This document shows positions 1 through 10,400 of a stretch of 17,595 nt of DNA, piece by piece. Within the stretch, counting starts at the first letter, position 1, and the number at the start of each line of letters is the position of its first letter. Under the pieces are notes generated by a model. It had not been told where the DNA came from, searched no databases, and saw only the letters and a list, made by a program, of their open reading frames with translations. The stretch comes from Clostridia bacterium (GTDB lineage: Bacteria > Bacillota_A > Clostridia > UMGS1883), in assembly GCA_017467965.1 (NCBI GenBank), contig JAFUJZ010000022.1, positions 1 through 17,595 on the forward strand, read 5' to 3'. Both the position numbers and the translations under genes were made by a program.

Positions 1-3000
1 AGCCATTGACAGGAACAACAGTTTCAGCATAATCTTCCTGTGTTTCGTCATAATATCTATCAATGACCACATCGTAGATATACTCATCACCTTTTACAGT
101 ACGGGAGACACGGTTTACACCGTAGAAATAATCTGTGGATTTGTCAGTGGTTTCCTCACGAATAATGTTGTCGCCTGCCCATGTGTAGACAGTAAAGCCA
201 TTGCTGATGCGACGGGACAAAGCATCGTAGTTATAAGCAAATGAACCCGAAGGTGTGGAGACGGCAATGAGTTCGTTTCGGGTATTGTAGGAAAAATAAT
301 AATACTCACTACCGTTGTCTTTTGTAACGGTATTACCGCAAGCATCATACGTATATGTTGTTGTAACACCGTTTGTAGTTTCGCTTGTTAAGCGATGATT
401 TGTATAGGCATATGTTGTCGCAGTTGATACGCCGTCTTCATCTGTTACTGTTTGACTTATTCTATCACCGCGGTTGTTATAGATGTATGCCCATGAGCGA
501 ACACTTGCACCGTCCTTGGTGATTTGGGCGTTTACAAGTCGGTTTGCCGAATCATACGTATATGTTGTATTATATATTTTACCCAAACGAGTATCGGTAA
601 CGGTATTTACATTGCCGTCGGGATGATATGTATACACAAACTCTGAAACGTCGCGTATATCGTTATAGCCTTCTTCATTAGTGGGGTCATTGACACGACG
701 GCGTTGGTTGACCGTACTCTTCATGAGGTTGCCGGGCGTATACTCATAGGTTGTGATAAGACCGGATTTTTCTTCGGTAATGGGCAATCCGTTTTCGTTA
801 TAGGCGTATGTTACGGTGTCGGTGCCGTCGGAAGCTGAGGTCATATTACCTAAAACGCTATACTCATACTCGCTGGACTGTAAGACTGTTTCTCCGTCTT
901 TAAACGTCATACTCGTTACTTGACCGGATGTGTTATAACCGCGAGTAAGGACGCGTGAACCCATGGTTTCTGCAATATTACGACCAAAGTTGTCGTAAGT
1001 GTACCTTATAACATAACCATTACGATCAGCAGAAGTCATAAGACCAAATGAATTATAAGTATAAGAAATATCTTGATATGCTGCAATAGATTTTATAACA
1101 TTACCACGTGAATCATATTTGTTAGTGATTGTTGCTCCACGAGGGTCGGTTGTTGTAAGAGTATTGCCTGCAAGGTCATATGTGTATGAGGTTTCGCCGT
1201 TGAAGGTGTATTCAGAAATCACGTTGCCGTATTTGTCGTATGTGAAATCGGTGACATTATACGTGGAATTAAGCGGCGAAAGCTCGGATATGTCGTCTGT
1301 GGATACTTGCAGACCTGACGCTGTTTTAACAAGCTGATTGCCGTCATACTCATTGACTGTGTACGTACTGCCGTCAAAGGATGAAATGAGGCGGTTACGG
1401 TCATCATATGTGTACGTATAAGTAATATTGCCTGCTGCCGCCGCTTTGACGGTTGAAATTACGTTTGAATTTGCATCGTAATAATACTTTGAATAACTTG
1501 TCACATTATCGTCAACGGGTGCAGATTCGCTAATAAGACGACCTAAAGCGTCATATGTGTAGGTAATGGTATTACCCATATAGTCCGTTACTGTGAGCAG
1601 ATTACCTAAAACATCATATGTACTCTGTGTATAATTACCCTCAGCATTATACTCCTTAATAACCTTGTTAAGATAATTATACTCATATTTTTTAGAATAG
1701 TCAACGTCGTATTCGGCATAGGCAGATTCGTCCTTATATTCGAGCACATTACCGAGTGCATCATAAATATATGTTGAGATATATTCGTCAGCTCCGTCAG
1801 TACGAATTTGCTTTACAAGGCGGCCTTGACGGTCAAGATACTGCTTGACTGTGGGCGGAGTGATGCCGTCTTTTGCAGCGGATTCAACTGTTACGGAAGT
1901 GAATTTTCGGCTTGTACCACCGTTGGTTACGTCGTGAGCCTCGATTGCACTTGTTGACGAACCCATGCGGTCAGTATAGTTAAAGGTATATGTTTCTTTT
2001 GTTAATTCCGTTCCTGTTTCGTCATAAGTTGCTATCTCGCTTACATTGTCAAAAGCACCGTATGAGTAATGAGTTTCAATCCATTTGGTAGGAGTTGTGT
2101 CATTAAAGACAGTATACTCGGTAACGACAACGGGACGGCAAATGGCATCATATTCATACTCTGTTACAGCAGTCCAAACAGGAGAGGCATTAGTGCCGGT
2201 ATTTTTGTATATAGCAAGAATATTACCAAAACCGTCGTACTTGGCTTTTTCCATGATACCGTCTTCGTTTGTTACTATAGTAGTACGATTTTGAGTATCG
2301 TACTCATAAGTAATGGTAGTATCATCGGGATTTGTAACTTTGGTTAATCTGCCGATATCGTCATACTCGTATGTTGTGAGGTTACCATTGCCGTCGCAGG
2401 AATAAATGAGCCTGCCGAGATAGTCAATCTTTGAAGATGTTGTGATATCGGGCAGAGCATTACCGTCAGCGTCTTTAATATTTGATACAGTAGACGTTGT
2501 TGTGATACTGCCGTCAGTACCATAGGTATATGTGTATGTTGTAACACGGTTGATGCCGTCGGGGTCAAATATCTCAGACGCTAAAGTGCCGTCGGGGTTG
2601 TAGGTGTATTCGATTGTATACTCATCAGAGTAGGTGTCACCACCGTCAGTTGAAGACGAAACGGTCATTTTATCAACTGTTCTGCCTGTGTAAAAATCAT
2701 CGCCCTCGTCGGAAAGTGTGTACGACTGTTTTATGTATACATCTTCGGATTGGTTGTAGACTATACTTTCAACAAAACTGCTGTTATCAAAATATGATAT
2801 GGTTTTTTCGTAGTCGTCATAGGCTATTTTGTTAGGACGAAATCTATTGTCATATGAATTGTTAATTTCGCGAGATGTGCTTTTTGTGCTACCAACTTTA
2901 TAAAATTGTGTTGTCAGCTCTAATTTGCGTTTGCCGTATGATTCATCATATTCATATTCTTCAGTTAATGAAACATCGTCAAAGGTTGTAACTTTTGACG

Positions 3001-4591
3001 TAACATACTTTGAACCTGTGAAAGTGTCGGTCAAATTATCAGCGGAACGTGTTTGTACTGTTTCGGTTGTAGAACCTACAAATGCACCTATTGGCATTAC
3101 ATAATCGTATGTGGTTTCATTATAAATAATCCCGTTGTCACGGTCATAACGTAAGGTAACATGGTAATCTTTTTTCGAAACACCTGCACTTGTTTTTATG
3201 CGCTCATAAGTATAGTGAGTTTGTAATCCGTTGGGATATGTGATTTGTGATACGACTTCGCTTACAGCTTCTTCACCGTAACGGCTACTGCCTATAATAT
3301 AGCGAGGATGAAGTTTTTTGTAGACATAAACTGTAGACTGTTGCTCAGTAGCGTTTTCAAATCGTGTAATTGTACATGTATAAGTATCGTCGACTGTAAA
3401 ATGTTCGGTGGGGTCTAGTTCGGTATCGTTTTCTGTGGTGTTTGAGAAAACTGTATATAGCACACGCTCATTGGGACCTTCACCGTCGCTGTCAACATAA
3501 ATAAAGGCCTCGCTATCTGTATATTCAAACGTTACAATTCTGCCCAACGTATCAACTATTTTTACAAGTTTGTTGTTGTCAAAAGTGTAGCGTATCATGT
3601 TGCCGAAACGGTCTTCTACAGCAACGATGTAACCGTGGTATGAAAAATACATAATTCGCCCTTGGGGATCAATAATTTTACAACGGTAGGTTAGATCGCG
3701 TTCTGTATCGACGGTGTCTGATTTAGGGTCTTCATAATAGACAGAATAATAGACATTGCTGCGAACATCTGCCGAAACATAGTCTATATCACCGTCTTCT
3801 ACATCGTAATAGAAATGAATTTGACGAACTTCACCGTCAATATCTGAAAAGGCTGTATATAAGTCATATATTTTTACACCGTCAACACTTTCGGTAAGTG
3901 TGGGATGAATTGTTTCGTAAATTGTGGGGATATTCCAATCCCACATGTCAGAAAAATGAGTTCTTTCCGGACTTATCATTGCTTCGGTATATTTATCTCT
4001 GCGGGAAAACTCCAGTTCAATCGGATGTTTTTCTAAATTACGGGTAAAAGTAATTCCGCCTTCGGAAACAATATCAAAATCCGAAAACATATAGTATTCG
4101 TCTCCATTATCATCATCGCGAACATCCGGGAGTTCTTTTGCTGTAAAAGAAACAGAAGCGTTTTCCCATAATTCATCCTCGCTATCAAACAGAATCAGTA
4201 TTGTTTTTGTGAAACCGTTTTCATTTATATAATCATAGTAGTAAACACCACGGAAATATGTGTTGTCATAATATGTACCATCTTGAAAATATGTGTCTTT
4301 TATTGATTGACTGTTATAAGAACAATTCAAATTTAAATCAAGACCATTTTTACCGGGAAAATAAAGAATATTTTCAGAAACAGACAATGCTCCAGAGAAA
4401 GGGTCGATATATTCTTTGGCATTTAAGTCCTTGTCAAACGGTGCATTAAATTTGGAAGACCATGAGGTTTCAAGCATTTCCTGAATCTTTGATGATGAAA
4501 GAGCCTCGGTTGTTGATGCCGCATACGCCGAAACGCTCATTGCAAAAAGCACTGTAACGATAACAAATAACGTATATAATATTTTTTTCAT
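1..4591 (-). CDS. Secreted YD-repeat (Rhs/WapA-like) protein, 3' end outside the window
   Basis: An open frame runs from the ATG at 4591 to the window edge without a stop, giving at least 1530 residues. Residues 1-24 form a Sec signal peptide (KK, hydrophobic core, cleavage after AYA). Residues 63-89 carry the DPFSGALSVSE...PGKNGLDLNLN block that typically opens Rhs-type proteins. The middle (about 90-690) is Tyr/Asp-rich with degenerate repeats. From about residue 690 there are some 30 YD repeats of the YTYDxxGRLxxxxxxxG type, for example YTYDALGRLIS, YEYDDIGRLTK and YTYDLAGNTLT. Known YD proteins fold into a hollow beta-barrel shell that often encloses a variable C-terminal toxin; the terminating core motif and any toxin lie beyond position 1. 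The start is supported by AGGTGA (4599-4604) and by the TAATG overlap with the upstream gene, implying translational coupling. A non-toxic adhesin or wall-associated role is equally possible without the C-terminus. Confidence 0.93.
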   Translation of the reverse strand, partial: MKKILYTLFVIVTVLFAMSVSAYAASTTEALSSSKIQEMLETSWSSKFNAPFDKDLNAKEYIDPFSGALSVSENILYFPGKNGLDLNLNCSYNSQSIKDTYFQDGTYYDNTYFRGVYYYDYINENGFTKTILILFDSEDELWENASVSFTAKELPDVRDDDNGDEYYMFSDFDIVSEGGITFTRNLEKHPIELEFSRRDKYTEAMISPERTHFSDMWDWNIPTIYETIHPTLTESVDGVKIYDLYTAFSDIDGEVRQIHFYYDVEDGDIDYVSADVRSNVYYSVYYEDPKSDTVDTERDLTYRCKIIDPQGRIMYFSYHGYIVAVEDRFGNMIRYTFDNNKLVKIVDTLGRIVTFEYTDSEAFIYVDSDGEGPNERVLYTVFSNTTENDTELDPTEHFTVDDTYTCTITRFENATEQQSTVYVYKKLHPRYIIGSSRYGEEAVSEVVSQITYPNGLQTHYTYERIKTSAGVSKKDYHVTLRYDRDNGIIYNETTYDYVMPIGAFVGSTTETVQTRSADNLTDTFTGSKYVTSKVTTFDDVSLTEEYEYDESYGKRKLELTTQFYKVGSTKSTSREINNSYDNRFRPNKIAYDDYEKTISYFDNSSFVESIVYNQSEDVYIKQSYTLSDEGDDFYTGRTVDKMTVSSSTDGGDTYSDEYTIEYTYNPDGTLASEIFDPDGINRVTTYTYTYGTDGSITTTSTVSNIKDADGNALPDITTSSKIDYLGRLIYSCDGNGNLTTYEYDDIGRLTKVTNPDDTTITYEYDTQNRTTIVTNEDGIMEKAKYDGFGNILAIYKNTGTNASPVWTAVTEYEYDAICRPVVVTEYTVFNDTTPTKWIETHYSYGAFDNVSEIATYDETGTELTKETYTFNYTDRMGSSTSAIEAHDVTNGGTSRKFTSVTVESAAKDGITPPTVKQYLDRQGRLVKQIRTDGADEYISTYIYDALGNVLEYKDESAYAEYDVDYSKKYEYNYLNKVIKEYNAEGNYTQSTYDVLGNLLTVTDYMGNTITYTYDALGRLISESAPVDDNVTSYSKYYYDANSNVISTVKAAAAGNITYTYTYDDRNRLISSFDGSTYTVNEYDGNQLVKTASGLQVSTDDISELSPLNSTYNVTDFTYDKYGNVISEYTFNGETSYTYDLAGNTLTTTDPRGATITNKYDSRGNVIKSIAAYQDISYTYNSFGLMTSADRNGYVIRYTYDNFGRNIAETMGSRVLTRGYNTSGQVTSMTFKDGETVLQSSEYEYSVLGNMTSASDGTDTVTYAYNENGLPITEEKSGLITTYEYTPGNLMKSTVNQRRRVNDPTNEEGYNDIRDVSEFVYTYHPDGNVNTVTDTRLGKIYNTTYTYDSANRLVNAQITKDGASVRSWAYIYNNRGDRISQTVTDEDGVSTATTYAYTNHRLTSETTNGVTTTYTYDACGNTVTKDNGSEYYYFSYNTRNELIAVSTPSGSFAYNYDALSRRISNGFTVYTWAGDNIIREETTDKSTDYFYGVNRVSRTVKGDEYIYDVVIDRYYDETQEDYAETVVPVNG

Positions 4592-5562
4592 TACTTTGTC
4601 ACCTGACTTTCTGCTACGGTATCAATAGTGTGTACGGTGCAGTCGGGGTTATTGATAGTATTGATAATATCAAGCTCGCTGTAGCCTTTATCCATAAGCT
4701 CTGTAAGCTTTGTTTCAGAGATGCCTTTCTTTTCGGCATCTTTAACGATTAAAGCGAAATTTTCACTCTTTTTGCCTTTCCAGTAGCCTTTGGATTTAAG
4801 GGTTTCGTTAACGGTTCTAGTGATATTGGCAATGCGTTCTTCTTCATTATTGCCGGACAAAACTGTGCTAAGTTTTTGATTTGTAGCAGAAGAAACCGTC
4901 ATAGCACGTGTAGCCGATGCTACTGTTGTAGTGTCGGAAAGAGTTATATCTTCGCCGGAGATAGTTTCGATAATAGTTTCCCAACTTGTACCGGAAAGAA
5001 GAGCATCAAGAATTTCGTGTATTGTCATAACGCCTTTTCGGCACAAAAGATTTGCTTGAACAATATCGTCAACGGACAAACCTTTTTCAAGATAATCGAT
5101 TACATCTTCTTCTGTAAGAACACCGCATTTGTTGTTTGTGATTTTATTAAATGCGTTTTCAAAAACAACATCGCGGTTTGTGATAGGTTCGCCTGTGTAA
5201 ACCATGTCATAAATCTGTTTCACAATAGATATATCTTCGTTTGTGGTAAGATAAAACTGATATATATCCATGGTGGTCTGAGGGTCGCAACCGGAAAGAA
5301 TCATTTGTTCGATGTATGAAAATGATTTTTGGTCTGTACAATAACGTCCCATAAAAAGTGCCGTTTTATGGAACGCGTCGAACTTTTCATCAGTATCATA
5401 ACCCATGTGCTGCGCCAATGAGTCAAATGATGGGTCAAAGCTGACGGGTTGAATGGGGGTAACGGGTATGATTGGTGTTATAGTTGAAGAGGTGACACTT
5501 GCAAACGCAATGACAGATATCAACATGAACACCAATGCTGAAACAATAAAATTCTTTTTCAT
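4591..5562 (-). CDS. Exported helical protein of unknown function, first gene of the YD-repeat operon
   Basis: 323 aa, family not recognised. The N-terminus is a Sec signal (MKKNF, then a hydrophobic stretch to about residue 22). There is no lipobox Cys near the cleavage region, so it is probably a secreted or wall-associated protein. A Pro/Thr/Ile-rich linker (about 28-40) follows, then a largely helical body. A short motif recurs: GCDPQTTMDIYQ at 91, GLSVDDIVQAN at 161 and GYSELDIINTI at 293, each a G-x-S/D-x-x-D-I helix start, with related segments such as LSGTSWETIIETI between them. The Ser/Thr/Ala-rich stretch at 205-227 looks like a flexible hinge. The start has AAGGAGG (5570-5576) 7 nt upstream. 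Its stop codon shares one base with the start of the YD-repeat gene, so the two are co-translated. A periplasm-like chaperone, anchor or delivery partner for the YD protein is plausible but is inference from context only. Confidence 0.88.
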   Translation of the reverse strand: MKKNFIVSALVFMLISVIAFASVTSSTITPIIPVTPIQPVSFDPSFDSLAQHMGYDTDEKFDAFHKTALFMGRYCTDQKSFSYIEQMILSGCDPQTTMDIYQFYLTTNEDISIVKQIYDMVYTGEPITNRDVVFENAFNKITNNKCGVLTEEDVIDYLEKGLSVDDIVQANLLCRKGVMTIHEILDALLSGTSWETIIETISGEDITLSDTTTVASATRAMTVSSATNQKLSTVLSGNNEEERIANITRTVNETLKSKGYWKGKKSENFALIVKDAEKKGISETKLTELMDKGYSELDIINTINNPDCTVHTIDTVAESQVTK

Positions 5563-5594
5563 GTTTTTTCCTCCTTATGTTGTTTTATACTTTT

Positions 5595-5623
5595 ATTATA
5601 TCAAGCATAAAGAGGTTTGTATG
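5595..5623 (-). promoter_or_regulatory. Promoter of the two-gene YD-repeat operon (extended -10, weak -35)
   Basis: On the minus strand TATAAT (5595-5600) is preceded by TGA, giving the extended -10 TGATATAAT. At 17 bp upstream the -35 position (5618-5623) reads CATACA, only 3 of 6 consensus bases. A perfect extended -10 with a poor -35 is typical of promoters needing an activator, and paired direct repeats lie immediately upstream. The start codon is about 25 nt downstream of the predicted transcription start. Confidence 0.6.
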
Positions 5624-5630
5624 TATCGAT

Positions 5631-5661
5631 ATACCGGAAAAGTGTCCGAAATACCGGAAAA
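5631..5661. repeat. Paired 11-bp direct repeats, candidate activator site
   Basis: ATACCGGAAAA occurs exactly at 5631-5641 and again at 5651-5661, a 20-bp period, or about two helical turns. Relative to the predicted start of the minus-strand YD operon they lie at roughly -45 and -65. They are also about 70-120 bp upstream of the ilvD promoter. Same-face tandem sites are typical of dimeric response regulators, but no regulator gene lies in the window and the motif is not one I can assign. Confidence 0.5.
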
Positions 5662-5727
5662 AGGCAAATGAATTTGTAAGCTTATTTCTTTAGTAGCTGC
5701 TAACGGCTTTTTAAGATACTTTTTTTG

Positions 5728-5756
5728 TTGACGGAAAAGGGCATAGGTGATATAAT
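5728..5756 (+). promoter_or_regulatory. Sigma-A-type promoter of ilvD
   Basis: TTGACG (5728-5733), a 17-bp spacer and a perfect TATAAT (5751-5756) preceded by TGA (extended -10). The predicted leader is about 45 nt to the ATG at 5809, too short for a T-box or leader-peptide attenuator, and none is visible. Confidence 0.8.
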
Positions 5757-5808
5757 TATTCTAATATATTATATCCATTTTTGGGTTTAAAATAAGGAGA
5801 TGTTTATA

Positions 5809-7467
5809 ATGAAAAGTGATAACGTAAAATGCGGTATGCAGCAGGCGCCGCACAGAAGTTTGTTCAACGCGCTTGGTATGACAGAGGAAGAACTCAAAAA
5901 GCCTCTTGTTGGTATTGTTTGTTCTTATAACGAAATCGTGCCCGGTCATATGAACCTTGATAAAATTGCCCAGGCAGTAAAGCTTGGTGTTGCAGCAGCA
6001 GGGGGTACTCCTATTATGTTCCCGGCTATCGCAGTGTGTGACGGTATTGCAATGGGTCATATCGGTATGAAGTATTCGCTTGTAACAAGAGACCTTATTG
6101 CAGATTCCACTGAATGTATGGCGACTGCACACCAGTTTGATGCACTTGTTATGATACCTAACTGCGACAAGAACGTGCCGGGTCTACTCATGGCAGCTGC
6201 AAGAGTAAACGTGCCTACTGTATTTGTATCCGGTGGTCCTATGCTTGCAGGTCACGTACAGGGTCACAAGACAAGTTTGTCTTCCATGTTTGAAGCTGTA
6301 GGCAGCTACGCCGCAGGCACAATGACAGAAGAAGACGTTAAGGATTATGAATGTAACGCATGTCCTACATGCGGCTCCTGCTCGGGTATGTACACAGCAA
6401 ATAGTATGAACTGCTTGACAGAAGCTCTTGGTATGGGCTTACCCGGTAACGGTACAATCCCTGCTGTATATTCCGAAAGAATTAAGCTTGCAAAGCATGC
6501 AGGTATGGCTGTTATGGAAATGTATAGGAAGAATATCCGTCCCCGTGACATTATCACAAAGGAAGCTATCATGAACGCTTTGACTGTTGATATGGCACTT
6601 GGTTGCTCTACAAACTCTATGTTGCATATTCCTGCAATTGCACACGAAATCGGATTTGATTTTGATATTGAGCTTGCAAACGAAGTAAGCGCAAGAACTC
6701 CAAACCTTTGCCACCTTGCTCCTGCAGGTCCCACATACATGGAAGACTTGAACGAAGCCGGTGGTGTATACGCTGTTATGAATCAGCTTAGAGAAAAGGG
6801 CTTACTTAACGAGGACTGTATGACAGTTACAGGCAAAACAATAGGCGAGGCTGTTAAGGGTCATGTTAACAAGAACCCTGAGGTTATACGTACAATGGAT
6901 AATCCCTATAGCCAGACAGGCGGTCTTGCAGTATTAAAGGGCAATCTTGCACCGCTGGGCAGTGTTGTAAAGAGAAGTGCAGTAGTTAGTGAAATGATGC
7001 AGCACGAAGGCCCTGCAAGAGTGTTTGAATGTGAAGAAGATGCAATCGCAGCTATTAAGGGTGGCAAAATCGTAGCAGGTGACGTTGTAGTTATCCGTTA
7101 CGAAGGTCCCAAGGGTGGCCCCGGCATGAGAGAAATGCTTAACCCCACAAGTGCTATTGCAGGAATGGGACTTGGCAGTACAGTTGCTCTTATTACAGAC
7201 GGACGCTTCTCCGGTGCATCCCGCGGTGCATCTATTGGTCACGTATCTCCCGAGGCGGCAGTTGGCGGTCCTATTGCGCTTGTACAGGAGGGCGATATTA
7301 TTAGTATTGATATTGACGCTTGCACACTTAATCTTAAGGTAAGCGATGAAGAACTTGCAAAGCGTAAGGCTCAGTGGCAGCCTCGTGAACCTAAGGTTAC
7401 AACAGGATATCTTGCGAGATATGCTAAAATGGTAACAAGCGGCGCAAAAGGTGCGGTTTTGGAATAA
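5809..7467 (+). CDS. ilvD: Dihydroxy-acid dehydratase
   Basis: 552 aa, full length for the family. It dehydrates 2,3-dihydroxy-isovalerate and 2,3-dihydroxy-3-methylvalerate to the 2-keto acids in cytosolic valine, isoleucine and leucine synthesis. Visible signatures: [11 protein letters not shown] (from residue 77), the NCDKNVPG motif (C119 cluster ligand, K121 the conserved carbamylated Lys), [17 protein letters not shown] (C191 cluster ligand) and [15 protein letters not shown] with the catalytic Ser at about 468. At the position where [2Fe-2S] dehydratases have a first Cys (PC-N-H-L), this protein has PGHMNL, as in E. coli IlvD, suggesting an oxygen-labile [4Fe-4S] enzyme. I chose the ATG at 5809 because AAGGAG (5794-5799) lies 9 nt upstream; the in-frame ATG at 5800 directly abuts that site. 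No other ilv or leu genes are nearby. The next gene follows after 25 bp without a terminator. Confidence 0.97.
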   Translation: MKSDNVKCGMQQAPHRSLFNALGMTEEELKKPLVGIVCSYNEIVPGHMNLDKIAQAVKLGVAAAGGTPIMFPAIAVCDGIAMGHIGMKYSLVTRDLIADSTECMATAHQFDALVMIPNCDKNVPGLLMAAARVNVPTVFVSGGPMLAGHVQGHKTSLSSMFEAVGSYAAGTMTEEDVKDYECNACPTCGSCSGMYTANSMNCLTEALGMGLPGNGTIPAVYSERIKLAKHAGMAVMEMYRKNIRPRDIITKEAIMNALTVDMALGCSTNSMLHIPAIAHEIGFDFDIELANEVSARTPNLCHLAPAGPTYMEDLNEAGGVYAVMNQLREKGLLNEDCMTVTGKTIGEAVKGHVNKNPEVIRTMDNPYSQTGGLAVLKGNLAPLGSVVKRSAVVSEMMQHEGPARVFECEEDAIAAIKGGKIVAGDVVVIRYEGPKGGPGMREMLNPTSAIAGMGLGSTVALITDGRFSGASRGASIGHVSPEAAVGGPIALVQEGDIISIDIDACTLNLKVSDEELAKRKAQWQPREPKVTTGYLARYAKMVTSGAKGAVLE

Positions 7468-7492
7468 TTGTATATAAAAAGGAGAAAATGAA

Positions 7493-10400
7493 ATGAAAAA
7501 GTTGACGGCTATTTTAGTTGTTCTCTGCATGGTGATTGGTATTTGTCCTGTTATTTCTATGGCGGAAACAAATACAATTACTGCAGTGAGAACCGCATAT
7601 TTTAATTCTAATGGCAAAGAATGGAAATACACCGATGGTGATAATATCCTTGTTTCAACAGGTGCTACAGGCTGGGAAGGGGCATCAAGCTTTACTGACA
7701 CAGACGGCACTGTTACAACACAAAGCTCACTTTCGGGTACAGGATTTGGCAGTGCGAGACACGCTCTTGTAGCTTTTACAATACCCACGGATATTGATGC
7801 AGACGATATTGCAAAGGTTACACTTTCAATGACTGTAAAAAACGTAAAGCAGACATCAAGCGGAGCAAGGCTTTCGGTTTACGGTAACAGCGTGGACGGA
7901 AGTTGGAGTATAAGTGACAGTACAAGTAAGTTCGGCACATTCAGTGAACTTCCTTTATTAGGTTTGACAGATGCAATCCAGACTGGTAATTCTACCGGCG
8001 AGACTGCATCAGGCGAAACAATTACACTTTCAAGCTTGGCACTTGCTGATTATGTTAAAAAAGTAGCAAAAGAGGGCAAGAGCGAAGTAACATTCCGTTT
8101 GGCTGCCCCCTTAGGTGGTATCAGAATTTATGACACAAACACCAATACACCGCCCACACTTTTGATTGAAACAGGTGAGGTAACTACAATTAACGTGAAA
8201 ACGGTTTACTATGACGGTGATGAGATTGTTGATGAAAGTGTAGTTACTGTAGGCAATCAGCTTGTTGGCGATACATATACATATTCCGATACACCTAAAG
8301 GAACAATCGTAAAAGGCGAGGATGTATACACATACTCTGCTGACAAATCAACTCTTTCTACAGAAGTTTTAGGTGACGGCAGCGGCACAGTTATACTTGC
8401 TTACGAAAAGCAGACAGACGTAAAGAGCTTTTATGGCTACGAAATCGAAGACGAGGGTGCATGGTGCTGGTTTGGTGACCCGAGAGCGATTAATTTTACA
8501 AATGAAGAGGGCACAATCGATGTAACCGTTATAGGCTATATTGATGTTCACGGCTCAATTAAGGCTACACAGATAAATAACCTCACCAATAAGGTTGACG
8601 AGGTTTTAATCAGAACTAACATTCAGCCCGATGACCATAACAACCCCACATTTGTTATGATACCCGACGGCAGAATTGTTGTGTTCTACTCACGCCACAC
8701 TGACGAAGCGTGCTTCTGGTATCGTGTTAGCGAAAAGCCCGGCGACATTACAACCTTTGGCGAAGAAAAATGCCTTGAGACAAGTGCAAATACAACATAT
8801 CCTTCGCCCTTTATCCTCTCCGATGACCCGGACCATATTTACCTTTGCTGGAGAGGTATTGAATGGCATCCCACAATCGCAAAGCTTTCTATTCCCGATG
8901 AAAACGGCGATATGGAATTCACATTTGGTCCTTATCAGTTAGTACGAAGCACAAACGCAGGCAGTAACGTGCGTCCCTATGCTAAATACGCCTCCAACGG
9001 CAAGGACAAGATTTATATGTCCTACACATCAACACATCCCGATAATATCAGCGACAACTGGCTTTATTTTAACCAGATTGATATCAACACAATGACCCTT
9101 CATGATATTAACGGTAACCTGATGCGTACTATTGAACAGGGACCCCTCATTGTTGACCGCACAAATCAGTCACACATTGTTGACAAAACAAGTAATGTTC
9201 GTAACTGGCTCTGGCAGGTGGCACTTGATGAGGATGGCAACCCCATCATTGCAAATGTCCGCATTGACAACAGCAAAACAAGCCACGATTACTACTACGT
9301 AAAGTGGAACGGCACAGAGTGGGTTAAAACCTTCCTCACAAATGCAGGCGGCAAGTTCCACCCCTCCAACACCGAATACTGCTATAGTGGCGGTATGAGC
9401 ATTGATGTTGACAACCCCAACGTAATCTACGTTTCCAAGCCTGTTGACGGTCTTTTCGGCAAGATTTGGGAAGTTTTCAAGTACACAATGAGCGACGACG
9501 GCAAAGAGGTTGTATCCACTGAGCAGATTACCGAAAACTCACCCAAGAACAATGTTCGTCCCTGGGTTATTCCTAACAGTGAAGGCAAAGACCTCCGCGT
9601 AATGTGGATGCACGGCGACTACGACTTCTGGATGGTTAACTCCGTTTACCCTGCAGGCTATCCCACAGCTATCATGGGTGAGGTAGAGCTCCCTAAAGAA
9701 GAGGTTAACCTTTCTGATGCAGTTGTAGCACAGGACTATGACGAAATCGGCGGTGCATTTGTAGCGACAACTGAGACAGGAAACATTGTAACAGATACTT
9801 CATTAGACGGTTCGTTTACTGTTTCCGCAAACGTGTATCTTGACGGAGATTATGAAGGCGATATTTTTGATATGGGCAATATGAAGCTTTCTGTTAAAAA
9901 CATGCCCACAAAATACGGCGATGATAGTGAACCTCTCGACAACAGACCAAGAGTTGTTCTTACACTTTACCCTGACACTGATTTTGAAACTGAATATGTA
10001 ACAAGCAATGTTTACGGCACAAGTGACGAGTGGCAAAATCACAACATTCGTACAGGCGGTGAATATTTCTTCACAAAATATGACAGATTTGTAAATCTTA
10101 CAGTAACTCGGGAGGATGGTTATTTAACAATTTACCGTGATGGTCTTGTTGAGTTTAAGGATGGCTTCAGATACCCCGGACCTGAAAAGGTTTGGGTTGG
10201 AGGCTTTGACGGTTTGGTAGAAGACGTTTATGTTTACAACCGTGCACTTAACCACGACGAAATCAAGGCTCTTTGCATCGACTATGATGTTGTTTACCCC
10301 GATGTTCTCGGCACAGATACAGTTACGCTAAATTATGTAACAAGTACAGGTGAAACTCTCAAGGAAAGCGAAACTGTTACACTCAATCCAGGAACAGATT

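Noticed and set aside
1..4591. CRISPR array or DNA-level tandem repeat in the repetitive YD region
   Set aside because: The periodicity is at protein level (YD motifs) with variable spacing and divergent DNA; no constant repeats with unique spacers.
4876..5319. 147-codon plus-strand open frame opposite the 323-aa gene
   Set aside because: Cys/Asn/Phe-rich shadow with no start signals; the minus-strand frame has a signal peptide, ribosome site and operon context.
5800..5808. Alternative ilvD start at the in-frame ATG at 5800
   Set aside because: It directly abuts the AAGGAG site at 5794-5799, leaving no spacing; 5809 has proper spacing.
5757..5808. T-box or attenuator leader for ilvD
   Set aside because: Only about 45 nt separate the predicted start site from the ATG, with no hairpin and T-run.
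7488..7496. ATG-AAA-TGA mini-frame before the propeller gene
   Set aside because: Three codons only, in another frame; the ribosome site spacing fits the ATG at 7493.
6934..7788. 284-codon minus-strand open frame opposite ilvD
   Set aside because: It lies antisense to a clearly conserved gene, runs across the ilvD/propeller boundary, is rich in Cys, Asn and Thr in no recognisable pattern and has no ribosome site; it is a shadow frame.
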